Of a stretch of DNA of 64,000 nt, positions 32,146 to 44,154 are shown piece after piece. Each line of letters begins with the position of its first letter. Position 1 is the first letter of the stretch. Origin of the DNA: Siderastrea siderea. Lineage: Eukaryota; Cnidaria; Anthozoa; Scleractinia; Rhizangiidae. The DNA lies in assembly GCA_964030785.1 (NCBI GenBank), contig OZ034971.1, positions 43,168,804 to 43,232,803 of the forward strand, given 5' to 3'. Made by a program: the position numbers and the translations under genes. The notes under the pieces are model-generated. The model was given only the letters and a program-made list of their open reading frames with translations. It had not been told where the DNA came from and did no database searches.

Positions 32146-33617
32146 TCAACCCATGTTTTCTCTATTACCCCAGCCACGACGATGGTCTAAAAGAAAAATT
32201 CAGAAGTTACTTAATAAACAGCTCAAGACATTAAGATAACTAGGCAAATGGTTTTTAGCCAAACAGAGTACACTAAACATTAAGTTACAAATTGAATCCA
32301 AATTTCACAAGACCAACTCACCATCTTTCCACTCGTCCCAGTCCCTCTTCTTCTGTAGTGTAGCTGGGTCATCCTCGTCCTCAGATTCATCATCACTTTT
32401 CTTGTTCTCTTTGCGGGTTTGGTCACTGACAAAAGCAACAGAATTGACCCTCATTAAACCTGCCACTTGAAAGTGATGAAAAAGAGTTTGGATTTTTTTC
32501 TGGAGCAGCACATTGGTATTTAGTGTGAAAAATGTCAGCACTTGCATTCTGTGGAAGTTGCACTGGTTTTTCTTGTCTCTGTTATTAGCTTGCTAAAGCT
32601 ATGTTGCATACTGGTCAAAAGCTCCTATACACTACAGTTTCTTCAGGTGGGAAATATGATGTCTGACCCAAGATGAAAAAATTAACAGCAGTTTCAAACT
32701 AAGTGATATGTCAAAGCCTGTGGGTATGAAACACTGGTGAATTAGTAATAATAAATAATGGCAATAGGACTGAGTGGAGTCCAATTCAGTCTGTAATCAT
32801 ATGTCGAGTGATAAACAAAATTGAACAACCGCATTGCAGGAGTCCGATTTGTTTAATCACAAATATGATTACAGACCGAATTGGACAGCACGGAGTTCTG
32901 TTACCACTATTATTAATCATATCTATAACAAAATTTGAGAAAGGAAAAGGAGGAAAACTTTGCAGAAAAAGAAAAGACAACAGTTTAACTGTGAGATACG
33001 CAGAAAAAGAACTTATTCAAGTGTGCTATGACAGCACTCGGCTTGTGCGTCCTTTCTATTTACAGGCATGATGCGTAAACTGTCCTATTAATGCTCTAAT
33101 CATGGCTGGTGATTGCCAATCAGATTTCAAAAAATTTTGTTATAGTTATGATTAGAACGATAACATTAAGGTGGTACAATATTGGCTAAGGGCCCAAAAA
33201 ATTTCCGCAGTTTCCCGTTCCATCGGATCGATGTTGTGGCATGTCACATGCCTGGTTGAGAGATCTTCGATTTTTTTCCACAGGATTTTCACCTGGATTG
33301 CAGCTAAGTCATACAAGAATCCTTTTTACATAGGTGTTTGATAGTGCAAAGAAGAAAGCTTTCAAACAAAAAGAAACAAAGAAAAGAAAATATTTATGAA
33401 TTTGGGTGACATTTCTAGGTGTTAATTTTCACACCTTTCTGACAGGAAATTCAAACTTTTGACTTGATATTCGGATTCTATGGGAAAAAATACTAGAGAA
33501 TGGTTCTGTTTGAAATTAAAACAAAGTGGACAAAGTATTTTAGAAGACTCTGTTTAGAACGCATTTTAGCCAGTTGTACCACCTTGATAATAATAATAAC
33601 CACTTGGCTACACTGCC

Positions 33618-33678
<61 letters not shown>

Positions 33679-36600
33679 CATTTATTAAATTATTAAGTTG
33701 TCATTATTATTAATTCAAGACTCAGAGACTTACTCTTGATAATCTAGAACAATTTTTCCTTCGCGAATTTCCTTTTCCAGAAATTCCTCTTGTGACATGG
33801 TAGGAACACCAGGGTAACCTGCACCAAACACTTTGTCCTGAGAATCACATCACACAAATATCAACAGTGGTCAACAGAGCAGTTTTCAATTAAGCGTCAA
33901 AAGTAACTCGCATTTTGTGTCGTTTTGCTTCACTACACTTCAAGATTGGTTAAAATTTCTCACTCCATTTTCTCAACCAATCAGTTGTCAAAACCAAAAC
34001 TAATCGTGACTGGCTTACAGGTGTTTTCTCCCTCAATTGATGATTACTTGTATTGCTTGCTTTTCTGACTAGTTTGTTTTGTTTTTTTTTTTGTTCCTAT
34101 TGTGATTGGTTAAAGGGATTAGTTTGGTTTTGGTTTTACAACAATCAATTGAAAACTGCTCTAATTGACAAGAAGGGAAGGAGTAGATGAAAGATTCAGG
34201 GGGTCTTTACATGACATCTGTATGCCTTTCATACCAGTACAAGTTCACCCCAGTTTCATCTTGTGGTCCAATCCAATCCAATCAACACAAGTAATACAAG
34301 TGTGATTTAACCTGACAGAGCCCTACCCTGGATTGAGATTCCATCTCGGAAACAGTACAGAAACTCATGCTCATGTCATATATATGCAACATGACTGTTT
34401 TAAATTTGAAAGAAAGAAAAACCCTGGGCTTGAGGTGAAATTGATCAAGTGTACCACTTCTGCATATTGCACCCTCCACTTCCACATGTACCCCCCCCCC
34501 ACCCCCCCTCCAGTGATGGATAGAAAGGTTGATGGGTGCATAACTTGTTGGGGGTAAAATAACACCTACATGTACCTTAATCATCTCCCTTGTTATAAGG
34601 ATTGGCTTGAAGCTCTGTTGAGACTGGACAAATATAAAACAAAATGAATTTTAGGGTCCGAATCAATGAGAAAACCTGATAAAAGATTAGGAGGTCGCTG
34701 GGGGATGGGTTGTGAGAGACGAGCATCCCCCCAAAAGAGGAACAACCCAATTAGCATGGGGCTCATCCTGAAGTTTAAGGATCGAAGACAATCATGAGTT
34801 CAGGCCTCAAGTTGGAGTGGAAAAATCACAAAATTGATGGACCTTGCACTCAATCACCTGTCATGCATATGTAATACATTAAGGGGTTTGAAATGCATTA
34901 CAACAATTTCAACCACTTCTTAGTTAAGTTTCCACCACTCTAGAGAGTCTTTTAAAGTAAAGGAAACAAAAGATAGAGAGACATGATTTCTAGGAGGTGG
35001 TATGGCCTAGGGTTGGGGCAAAGGACTTGCAATCTGGCTCCAGGTTGACAGAGCATCACATTGGCAACCCTGATGTCACAGATTCTAATCCAATTTCAGG
35101 CCTTATTGTCAAAACTGTATTAAATCCACAACAACAGTCCTTCCAGACATTTTATTCTACATGTATGTCTGTATGATTTCATAGAATAAATAACCATGAA
35201 CCATCAGCACTGACTTTTGCCGCAGCATGTTTGCTTTCTTGCTTGCTCTCATCCCCATTTCTCTTCAGTGTCTTCATATGTTCTAGGATCTCCATTTCAC
35301 CTAAAAATAAACAAAAAACTTAAGAACAAATCCTTGGGTGACACTACAGAACTTGAATTCAAGACTGATCAGAAACCCACACAAAACAGTAAATCTACTG
35401 CCAGTTGACCATCTTCATCCCACGAACACACCCAAACTGCACACCAACCCAGGCATGCCAAGGGTTCCCACCTGTTCACCCTCTGGATGCTGACCACAGC
35501 CAACAAAGGAGGGGTGGCCAAAGGCTTCTTCTACAACCTAGAATTACCACCAAATGAGGCCAAAATCAGAAAAGCTGCAAACAACAGGGCAGGGTGGATG
35601 TCTGCTGTGGACACCCTCGATGATGACCCAGTTGACCAACACACTGAACCCCTGCTTATATTGAAAGTGATAACCACCTAGTGCAAGAAAGGAAAAATAT
35701 TAAACTGTACCAGACACCTTCTTTTAGTGTTTTGCTATCAACCCCCCCAAAAAACATAGTATTACCTGGAATTCTCTGTGATTTCATTCAAAGAGTGAAA
35801 GGGTTAGAATTATTCTAAAATCAATTACTTCACTTACTATGTAGACTTGAAAGGTGTTCCACAACTTTGTTTACCCAAAACTTCAAAAGAAGAACATAAT
35901 AGCTTCTCTGTGAATAGAAAACAATAGAGAAGCCCCTCATGAGGAATAGTTTGAAGAAGTTCATGCCTTACCACTGATAGGATGTCAATCAAATCACCTG
36001 TTGATAAGTCCCTAATATTGAGACATATCTCCCCTTAGCATACTTCAACCCCCCCTCCCCACCCACTGGGAGGGTACTCTCTTACATGGCCTATATGGAG
36101 ACATGCCACTGGACAGGGTATGGTTCTTGGCTTCTCTGTTCTGAACAGGGTCTATAATTTTATGACAGTCTGCCCTCAACAGGTTCTGAACTTGTCCTAG
36201 ACATGGTTGCACAATTGTCATCTTTAAATATGGCTAATGCAGTATTCAGCAATCCTAGATCTGAGACGTTTGCCGGTCTCAAAACACTTAAACGTTGTGT
36301 AAAACAAGAGTGTGCATTTTGTCATTTGTCCTAAACAGGGACGTACATGTAAAGTGGAAGGTATTGTCCTACACAAGGTTGCTTTTTTAGGGCAATGTTT
36401 GTCCTAATCAGGGTCAGGGGTTTAGACACTCAGTGGCACCCCTACATCCAAACATGGGTCAAGTGCCCCCCTCACTTTACCCTATTGTCACTGAAGGGTG
36501 GCTCTACAACTGCTGCACTTTCTTTGGTGATCCCAATAATCAGTCAACTTGGACTACTACTTAATTACTAAGGTAAGTCAAAAATCTTATGTGAGGAGGT

Positions 36601-39600
36601 GATATATCTCCCTGATGTTATGGAACTGTGATGTCCCAGTGTTTATCATATCAAATTTTACAATTAAAGATTGAAGATTCTATTTGCAGTCTCTGTCCCC
36701 CACCTCATTATTTTCTTAGACAACAAACTTTGCTCCTCGTTGTATCTCTCCACCCAGGTGTTTACCACCATTTTCACTACTACGCGACTTTTCTTTTCAA
36801 AACACCTCTGAACACTTTGCAATACGCTTCCGTCAATCATACCTTATATGGGAAGTGTGTGATGTTACCGCAATTAAATTGAGCAAAGGAATAAGGATGG
36901 CGCCAAATTATCCCGTAAATTTGCGCTGGCGAGTCATATATTGAGTAGTAAGAAGCTTTAGAGTCGTTGATGTTGCAAGAATACTTCACGTTTGGCAGAT
37001 ATTTGTAAAGAAATTTCGACATTTCTTTAGAATTACTGAAGTACCCGCTCGGTGGATTATCCTATGCGGCCGATGGTAAGCTTGCGTTTAATCTCGTGAA
37101 TAAGTTAAACCGAAGTGTGAAGTAATAATTCTAGCTTCTCTGACCTGAAAATAACAAACGACATGTTATTCACCACGAGCATAAATCTGGCAGTATCCCG
37201 AAGTGTACGAGGACGAAATTCAGGACTGGATAGAGTATGCAACGGGAAAACGAATCATGATCGGCGTGCGATCAACCGATTCGTGAAGAAAATGGGTTTG
37301 ACAAGAAAGGTACGTATGACTTGTTGCATTTTTTTGGAAGGAACACTGCTAATTCTAATCACCTATTACCTCCGGAATGAATTGAAAAAACAAAATAATG
37401 TGTAAGCTTATAATGCACTTGTAACGTTTGTTGTTCTACGTTTCGACAATGTAAACATATAACGCTGTGACATGATAGGGAAATTGTTATTTCTACAAGC
37501 GGGAACGGGGAATCGAGGTAAATATTTAAGCTTACTTTCAAGTTTACTTCTTCGTTTTAACTCTTTAACTCAAGACAATTGCCAAAGGACGTGATGAGGG
37601 AAACAGGACGATGTATTGTCATAGGATCGCTGAATTTCACCGAGAACAGTTGCTATTTATAGATGAGTCTGAGTTCTGATTCATCTATAAATAGCAACTG
37701 TTCTGGGTGAAATTTAGCGATGACCTACGACGATACATCGCCCTGTTTCACTTATCACGTTCTTTGGTAATTACAGTGAACTATAACGAAGAAGTAAACA
37801 TGAAACTGTGCTTAAATATTTTTCTTGGTATTTCCCCGTTCCCGCTTTTATAAATAACGATTTTTCAAATTTTTCTTGCTATCATATGTCACAGCGTTAA
37901 CATTCACGTAGAACAATAAACGTTATAAAGCGCTTGTGCTTTGTTTTTCATTCCATTCCTCGGGTGACAGGTGACTGGAATTAGTAGTGTTTCTTGCAAA
38001 AACAATCCAACAAGTCATATGTATGTTTCTTCAGCTTTCTTCTTGTCAAACCCATTTTCTTCACGAATCGGTTGATCGCACGCCGATCATGATTCGTTTT
38101 CCCGTTGCATACTCTATCCACTCCTGAATTTCGTCCTCGTACACTTCGAGATTTTGCCAGATTATACTCGTGGTGAATAACATGTCGTTTGCTATTTTCA
38201 GGTCAGAAAAGCTAGAATTTTTACTTCGCACTTCAGTTTAGTTTATTCACGAGATTAAACGCAAGCTTACCATCCGCCGCATAGGATAATCCACCGAGCG
38301 GGTATTTCAGTAGTTCTGAAGAAATGTCGAAATTTCTTTACAAATATCTGCCAAACGTGAAGTATTCTTGCAACATCAACGACTGTAAAGCCTCTTACTA
38401 GTCAATATAACTCTCGCCAGCGTAAATTTACGGGATAATTTGGCGCCATCTTTATTCCTTCGAGCTCAATTCAATTGCGGTAACATCACACACTTCCCAT
38501 ATAAGGTATGATTGACGGAAGCGTATTGCAAAGTGCTCAGAAGTGTTTTGAAAAGAAAAGTCGCGTAGTAGTGAAAATGGTGGTAACTCAGTACTAGTGA
38601 TGGCATCTAGTTACTTTACATTTCAATGGACCTTAAAACCTGCTGTATTCGTACATTACTGTGACTGAACACAATTTCTGCAGTATAACTGTTCCTTGAG
38701 GATGACCAATAAAAATGCATAATTTGACTGTAATAGTAGGGTACCGGTATTTATCAGCTTCACTGAAAATTTTAAAAAGCCATATTTTACACCTCAGGGT
38801 TTGCCCCCTCCCTGGTAGAAATACTATACAGGATCCTACAGGATTTTCTAGGATCCTATAAGTTCACACATGATCCTACCCAGGATCCTAAATGGCACCA
38901 TGTTTTATAGGATCCTACTCGGGATCCTGCTAAGTCTTTCAGGATCCTGCTCAAGATTGTCTAGGATCCTGTTTAGGATCCTGTAGGATCCTATAGGAAA
39001 AGGATCCTACAGGATCCTATAGGATCCTAAACAAGATCCTATAGGATCATACAGGATCTTATGTAGGATCTTATCAGAATCCTGACTAGGATCCGACAAG
39101 ATCCCGTTAGGATCCTGGGCAGAATTTCTACCAGGGCTCTCTTGCCCCTTATGTGAAACAGAATACAAACAAGGCCTCATCCCTCCCTTGGCCTTTACAT
39201 GAAACAGAATACAAACAAACAATAACCATTTGTTATAAGTTCTCGATCAAACACCAAGCCCTGAATGAATGCAGGTTCATCCCAGACTATAAGTCTCTAA
39301 CATTTCAGTTTTAAACAAATGCCCTATGCATTTAATCATGAAAATGCCACAAATGCTGGCAGTACCTGAGTTTCTTCATCCACAGTAGTTTTCGATTTTT
39401 CACTGAGGATAGCTCTCAGCTCCTAAAAGCAAAACAATCAGTCACACAATTTATCAGGTTAGACTCATACACTAAGCTACTTAGGAACAAAAGTCACAAA
39501 AACGTGGACAATACTTCATAATAAACAAAAAATTAATGTTTTCACTACCTTTAGTCTTCTTTCTTGTTCTTTTTGTTCCTTGTATCTTGCTATTTTTTCT

Positions 39601-42600
39601 TGACGACTGTTTGCCATTTGGTTAATGCTTTTTCCTTTTGCCTCAAGGGAATGGGAATTTTCAGTGTATCTGGAGAGGTCCTAGAAAAGATACAGACTGA
39701 GGTAAGTATTACATTAGCAAAACAAATAATTATTTAGGAACAACTAATCACACTGTAATTCTCAAAAGTTCTAAACTACAATGACTGCAACATTTCTTCT
39801 TTTAACTCATTTCAGCTAGTTGTCAAGTGCTCCACTTATCATGTTAACATTTATCGCATTCAAGACATTATGAGCCTGCAGTGAGGCAGGCCTGTGTCAT
39901 GTATGAACCTAGTTTTATGGCCTTGCTCACCATGAGTCCCCCATAGCTCAGTGGTTAGAGCATCCAGCCGGCACCTGGAAGGTCATGGGTTAAACTCCTG
40001 TTGGGAGGCTCAGATTTTTTCTGAGTAAAAACAACTTCAACATTTCTTCTTTAAACATAGTTTACCACTAATTAAATTGCTTGTGCTAAAAACTAGAGAC
40101 AGGAGGATTATACTTACTACATCTGTCACTCCATAATTTTTACATCTTTTCAAGTAATCTACAAAATAAACCTAGAAAGTGAAATGAAAAATAAAAATGT
40201 AAAAAAAGGCCACAAAAAGGTGATAGTAACTTTTGCTGGTAGTGAGGGCATTATAACTAAAAACCTACCCACCACTTTGGCTTCCACTCTCATGCTTTTT
40301 TGTACCCCACAAAACCTTGAGGTAAATTTAACAAACTTCCTCTCGTTTTCTGTGGTGAGGCCTCTTATTTCCCACGATTTCGTCATCTAGGCATCAAAAT
40401 GTTGTGGACTCCCGAGGCGTAGCCGAGGAAGTCCACAACTTATTTTGATGGCTAGATCACAAAAATTGTGGGAAATAAGAGGCCATAACACAGAAAATGA
40501 GAGGAAATTTGTTTTTTACCACAGAAAATTTTTTTTTAAGCGGTACGAGTCTACTTGATGACACGAGCCGTGGTATGGACTCTCATCTCCCACCGATCTC
40601 AATCAGTCAGAAAACAAGAAATTGATATAATGTGGTAAAAATTAACATTCAATTAAACTAGAGACCATTGCATTTTCAATGAGTGAACAGGCAATGAGGC
40701 ACAGAAAGGTTGACTATCACTTAGAGAAAACGGCTCAGTAGTTCAGTTGTTCTGGTAGACAAAATTAATACTTCCAAACAGAAACATCAATAATATATTG
40801 GACCAAAATAAAATTGAAGAAATTTTACTTTCTAAGGACACAGCAAATGCAATCATTGTCTATAACCAAAAAGGCAATGATGAATGAGCCAACTGTGTAA
40901 TGTTTTGTGGATCATGAATTTGCACCGGCCTGCGGGAAATGACCAGTAATTACATACATAACAACAGAAAATTGAAGCTATTAAACAAGTGACAATTCTG
41001 GAAATGTTACATGTAATCACGTTTGAAATAAATGATAAATTAAAGCGGTGCCTGGAATAAAGCTTCAAGTGACATTCCAATTTACCTTGTGTATGTTTGT
41101 AAATCAAAGGGAGAATTTGACATTAGATCAGGAGTCACTAAGGGCCTTATTCCATGCACCCCTTCAATGCAACACTCAAAATCCAAACCACTGAAAAAAT
41201 GCAGTGGCTTAGTGAAGTGTCGATTATCGTATAGCGCTTAGACTGACTCACTAATTAGCTTCTTAGGGAATACGTGCACACAATCAGCATTAATATCCCG
41301 ATGTAAAATGGAACATGTGCTTCTAGATTTTCCTTTTTGGTTTTGTATTTATTTAGTACTCGTCTCTGTGTAAGTTATCATGTTGTGAATAAACTTTAGT
41401 TCAAGATACATAACAGTTAGGAGGGACTCAAAACCACAACATGGTAGAGCAGTGGTCTAGTAACGCAAAGGTCATGGGAACAAGTCCCACCTAAGCCACT
41501 GAATGTTTTCAGTGGCTTGGATTTCAGTGTGTTGCAATATTTGATATTGCCTGCGGATGATTCTGATGGTCCCGTTTGCTTTCATTGATAATTTCCCTTC
41601 TGATTGGTAAATGCCCTCTGTCAATCAGTAAATTTTCTTTCACCACATAATAAATATTACATAATCTGTGTCAGTTATGGCAATAAGGAGTCTACTAAAA
41701 GAATGAATCCTTGTAAATTGTAGACTCCTGCAGTATGAAAATTGAATCAAACGTCTGTCATTAACCATCATAAATCAATGATATCATTTTGGCAAGTTGC
41801 TAACTGGGGTAATTTCTATTTTACTCGGCAGGGGTATTTTGCTGAACACTGAATGCCGAACAGTGAATCCATAGACTTCTTATGATGGTCAATTGCCTGC
41901 CCAGAACAGTAACTAAATGATAACCGTCATAAAATCAGTGCTTAACCCAAAAATGGTGTAGATGAGTTCTTAGGCCTGATCACTATATCGATCAGTGCTT
42001 AATCCTAAATACTGTAGATGAGTGTTTAACCATTAATACTATATTCGGCATTCAGCATTCAATGTTTGGCATTCAGCAAAATACCCCTGGCGTATTTTAC
42101 TCAATGAAAACACACATCATACACCCACCTGTAAAAATTTGTTACGTAAAAAGCACAATAATATTAAACCACAACCGGTAAGACCCAATGGTATTCTAGG
42201 GAGCATGACACTTTGCCTCTATTCTCAGACACCACAAAAATGAAACTGAACAAGAGGCACATCAGTGCCACCTTCCTAGAATTCCTATGTGCCGCACTGT
42301 TCATCCTTTATTCTTTTATCTGACTTTTCAAACAGGTGTAATCAAAATGAAGAAGAGTTGGAGTGAAAGACGGACCTGTAAGTAAATGATTTTACCAAAA
42401 AAAGACCACTTGAAATGGACTGTTTTCCATACGACCTTACAATATTGGTTCTTCAAAGTAGCCCATAAAAACAAGTCTGCAAGAGTTAACTTAGCATTTG
42501 TTCACTTTTTTGGCAAAATCATACATTAAACCCCCTTCAGGTCTGCTTAACAAACCCACCTTGGAAATGTTGAGTATGGTCATTCTATCAGGCTCCATTT

Positions 42601-44027
42601 GTCTAAGGAACAAATCTCCAAGAAATGCAGGTAATAAAAGAAACCTGTGAAAAGGAAAGAGAATTACACGTAATGGTCATTGGGGTTACTTGTAATTGAA
42701 GGGCTGAGAGCACAACTGCCTTATGTCAAATTTGAGGCCATTTTATTGTTTTGCTCCAAAATAAAAAAAGTTTTGCATAGGACCTTCAGTTCATTCAATG
42801 AACATTGCTCCTACTTTTTTCTCTGATTTGCACCAAGAAGAATGAGCGGGAAGGGAGTAGCAGATGGCTCCACATCTGTCACACACTGAAAGAGTTCCAC
42901 AAGAACATTGATGTTCCATTGCCATGGACCTCAACCAGACAAACCATGAGGCAAAATCGAAATTTCTCTTTACATTATCACTACCTGTTCAAACATTTAA
43001 GTGATGAAAATAAAGAAAGTGATCACCAAGGATAAGATGTCTTGATATTTAGACAAATTCTCCATACTAGTTCCATAAGAAATATATGGAGAACAGTAAG
43101 GAGAATATGCATTTTTTTATTTCAGGGCTTAAAGGGTTAAAGACACATTCGTACCCCACTTCACCACCACTAATAATGAAATGTCCAGTTATCAATTGGG
43201 TGGATATACCCTACATGTAAGGCATGGTTTTGCTGCAGCTTTTCATGGACACCCCTTTCAATAAACCGTTAAAACAATCTTAAGTTTTAGTTTATGATGT
43301 TCACCTGGACTGACCTTAGCTCAGATGTGGGAACCTCAGATAATTCTTCATTTGTGCTGAACAAACCAAGACTGTTGACCATCTCTGTGGCATGCACAAA
43401 GTGATTTACTGCTGTAGTGATTTTCTTCTGTTAAACGATAAAAAGAATGTAAAACTCACTTACACCCTTTCAGGGAAAAAGGATTTACTTACAAGAGAAC
43501 TCAACACATGTTTCAAGATATGATTGCACCTGTATCTACGATTCTGCGCTACAATCAAAATAAGATACATTTTCCTTTAACAGACGGCTACTTTTAGCCT
43601 CAATGGCAACAGCCAGGTGTATAACAGGTTAACCAGGTTACCGATAACCAGGATGTTCAACACAGACTGCGGTCACGAAATTCTGTCACACCAACATCAA
43701 TGCCTCGTTTTATGAATGGTGAGAATAGAAGAACTAAGCAAAGACAAATCAATGGAAAGTAAAGAAAAGCTTAAATCAATGAATAATCCTCGTCCAAAAC
43801 ATGGCTCAGCCAAACTCCCGGGCAAGCTACAAAATTTTGCAGAACACCCGTCACTTAAGGACATTGTTATTGTCTCGAATAACAAGACAAAATATTACCT
43901 GTAACACTTCTGAAGTGCTGGGTTCATCGTCACTTTCTATCTGGCTATGTAACAAAAATCCTTGTTCAAAAACATCTTTCAAAGACACTCCGTCTACAGA
44001 CTCGGTAGAAGACTCCGCGGCGGCCAT
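32146..44027 (-). CDS. IGBP1: IGBP1 (alpha4/Tap42), PP2A-family phosphatase regulator, 12 exons
   Basis: Exons, 5' to 3': 43899-44027, 43315-43427, 42560-42644, 40118-40171, 39549-39680, 39366-39422, 35838-35907, 35215-35300, 34576-34614, 33734-33837, 32322-32425, 32146-32186. Every junction is GT-AG and the frame closes, giving 337 residues, close to human IGBP1 (339). Key matches are FLLLPAFLGDLFLRQ, SRQEKIARYKEQKEQE, KVFGAGYPGVPTM and the family-ending DWDEWKD...RGWGNRENMG. The known family binds catalytic subunits of PP2A, PP4 and PP6 through its N-terminal helical repeats and protects or regulates them; it is cytosolic. The start (ATG at 44027, MAAAESSTES) lies 127 bases from the FMC1 start on the other strand. 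No damage seen; introns are loaded with repeats. Confidence 0.95.
33610..33688. repeat. (ATT)n microsatellite
   Basis: More than 20 ATT units with a few ATC interruptions, in IGBP1 intron 10. Confidence 0.95.
36056..36475. repeat. Low-grade interspersed repeat
   Basis: Contains GGGAGGGTACTCTCTTACAT, recurring AACAGGGT strings, and ends GACACTCAGTGGCACCCCTA; resembles a multicopy cnidarian noncoding repeat. No coding capacity seen. Confidence 0.4.
36762..38586. repeat. 1.8 kb near-perfect palindrome (arms about 905 bp, 14-base loop)
   Basis: The left arm (36762-37666) and right arm (37681-38586) are inverse copies along their whole length. Outer ends are TTACCACCATTTTCACTAC and its inverse. 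Internal pairs include CAATACGCTTCCGTCAATCA, GATGGCGCCAAATTATCCCG (right arm reads CATC in the inverse) and CGAATCATGATCGGCGTGCG. The centre is AGTTGCTATTTATAGATGA, a 14-base spacer, and the inverse. Arms differ by scattered substitutions. It sits in IGBP1 intron 6. No transposase frame is visible; it may be a foldback element or an inverted duplication. Confidence 0.9.
38810..39136. repeat. MITE-like element built of AGGATCCTATAGG palindromes
   Basis: Ends are CCCTGGTAGAAAT and its exact inverse ATTTCTACCAGGG. The 300 bases between are largely repeats of AGGATCCT and AGGATCCTATAGG with about a dozen perfect or near-perfect GGATCC sites. It lies in IGBP1 intron 6, about 220 bases downstream of the large palindrome. 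Confidence 0.85.
39936..40031 (+). repeat. tRNA-derived SINE-like unit
   Basis: CCCCCATAGCTCAGTGGTTA begins a tRNA-like fold with anticodon stem TCCAG/CTGGA (loop CCGGCAC) and acceptor pairing CCCCCA/TTGGGAG. The B box is degraded (GGTTAAACTCC) and a T-rich run plus CTGAG/CTCAG motif follows, as in cnidarian tRNA-SINEs. Not a functional tRNA. Confidence 0.65.
40328..40515. repeat. Hairpin element, about 190 bp
   Basis: CTCTCGTTTTCTGTG, GGCCTCTTATTTCCCAC, GATGxCTA-type and TTGTGGACT blocks of the left arm are mirrored in reverse order on the right; the centre is CCCGAGGCGTAGCCGAGG. It lies in IGBP1 intron 3, about 160 bases upstream of exon 4. Confidence 0.85.
41169..41535. repeat. Inverted-repeat element with tRNA-like segment
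   Basis: GCAACACTCAAAATCCAAAC and CCACTGAAAAAATGCAGTGG on the left face CCACTGAATGTTTTCAGTGG and GGATTTCAGTGTGTTGC on the right. Just before the right arm, ATGGTAGAGCAGTGGTCTAG and GGTCATGGGAACAAGTCCCA look like degraded A and B boxes of a tRNA-derived repeat. Confidence 0.6.
42715..43140 (+). repeat. Two adjacent dispersed repeats (second copies of two families)
   Basis: 42715-42870 pairs with 29120-29370. 42945-43140 is copy 2 of family A, sharing GTGATCACCAAGGATAAGAT, GTCTTGATATTTAGACAAAT and AGTTCCATAAGAAATATATG with the copies at 31195 and 56085. Both lie in IGBP1 intron 2. Confidence 0.7.
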
Positions 44028-44154
44028 GTTTGATTTGCCTTTCAAAATAACGACAGAACATGATATATTACATAACCAGAGTTTTGGAAACGGTTAGCCG
44101 CTGTTTAGAATATTCGTAGTCTCAAAGGAAAAATAAAAAATGCAAAATGCAAAA
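44028..44154. promoter_or_regulatory. Bidirectional promoter between IGBP1 and FMC1
   Basis: The two start codons, on opposite strands, are only 127 bases apart, so both transcripts must start within or very near this segment. It is AT-rich, with no clear TATA box or strong GC box that I can assign. Inference from gene layout. Confidence 0.7.

Noticed and set aside
39936..40009. Functional tRNA-Ala gene
   Set aside because: The B box is degraded and position 33 is not T; it fits a tRNA-SINE.
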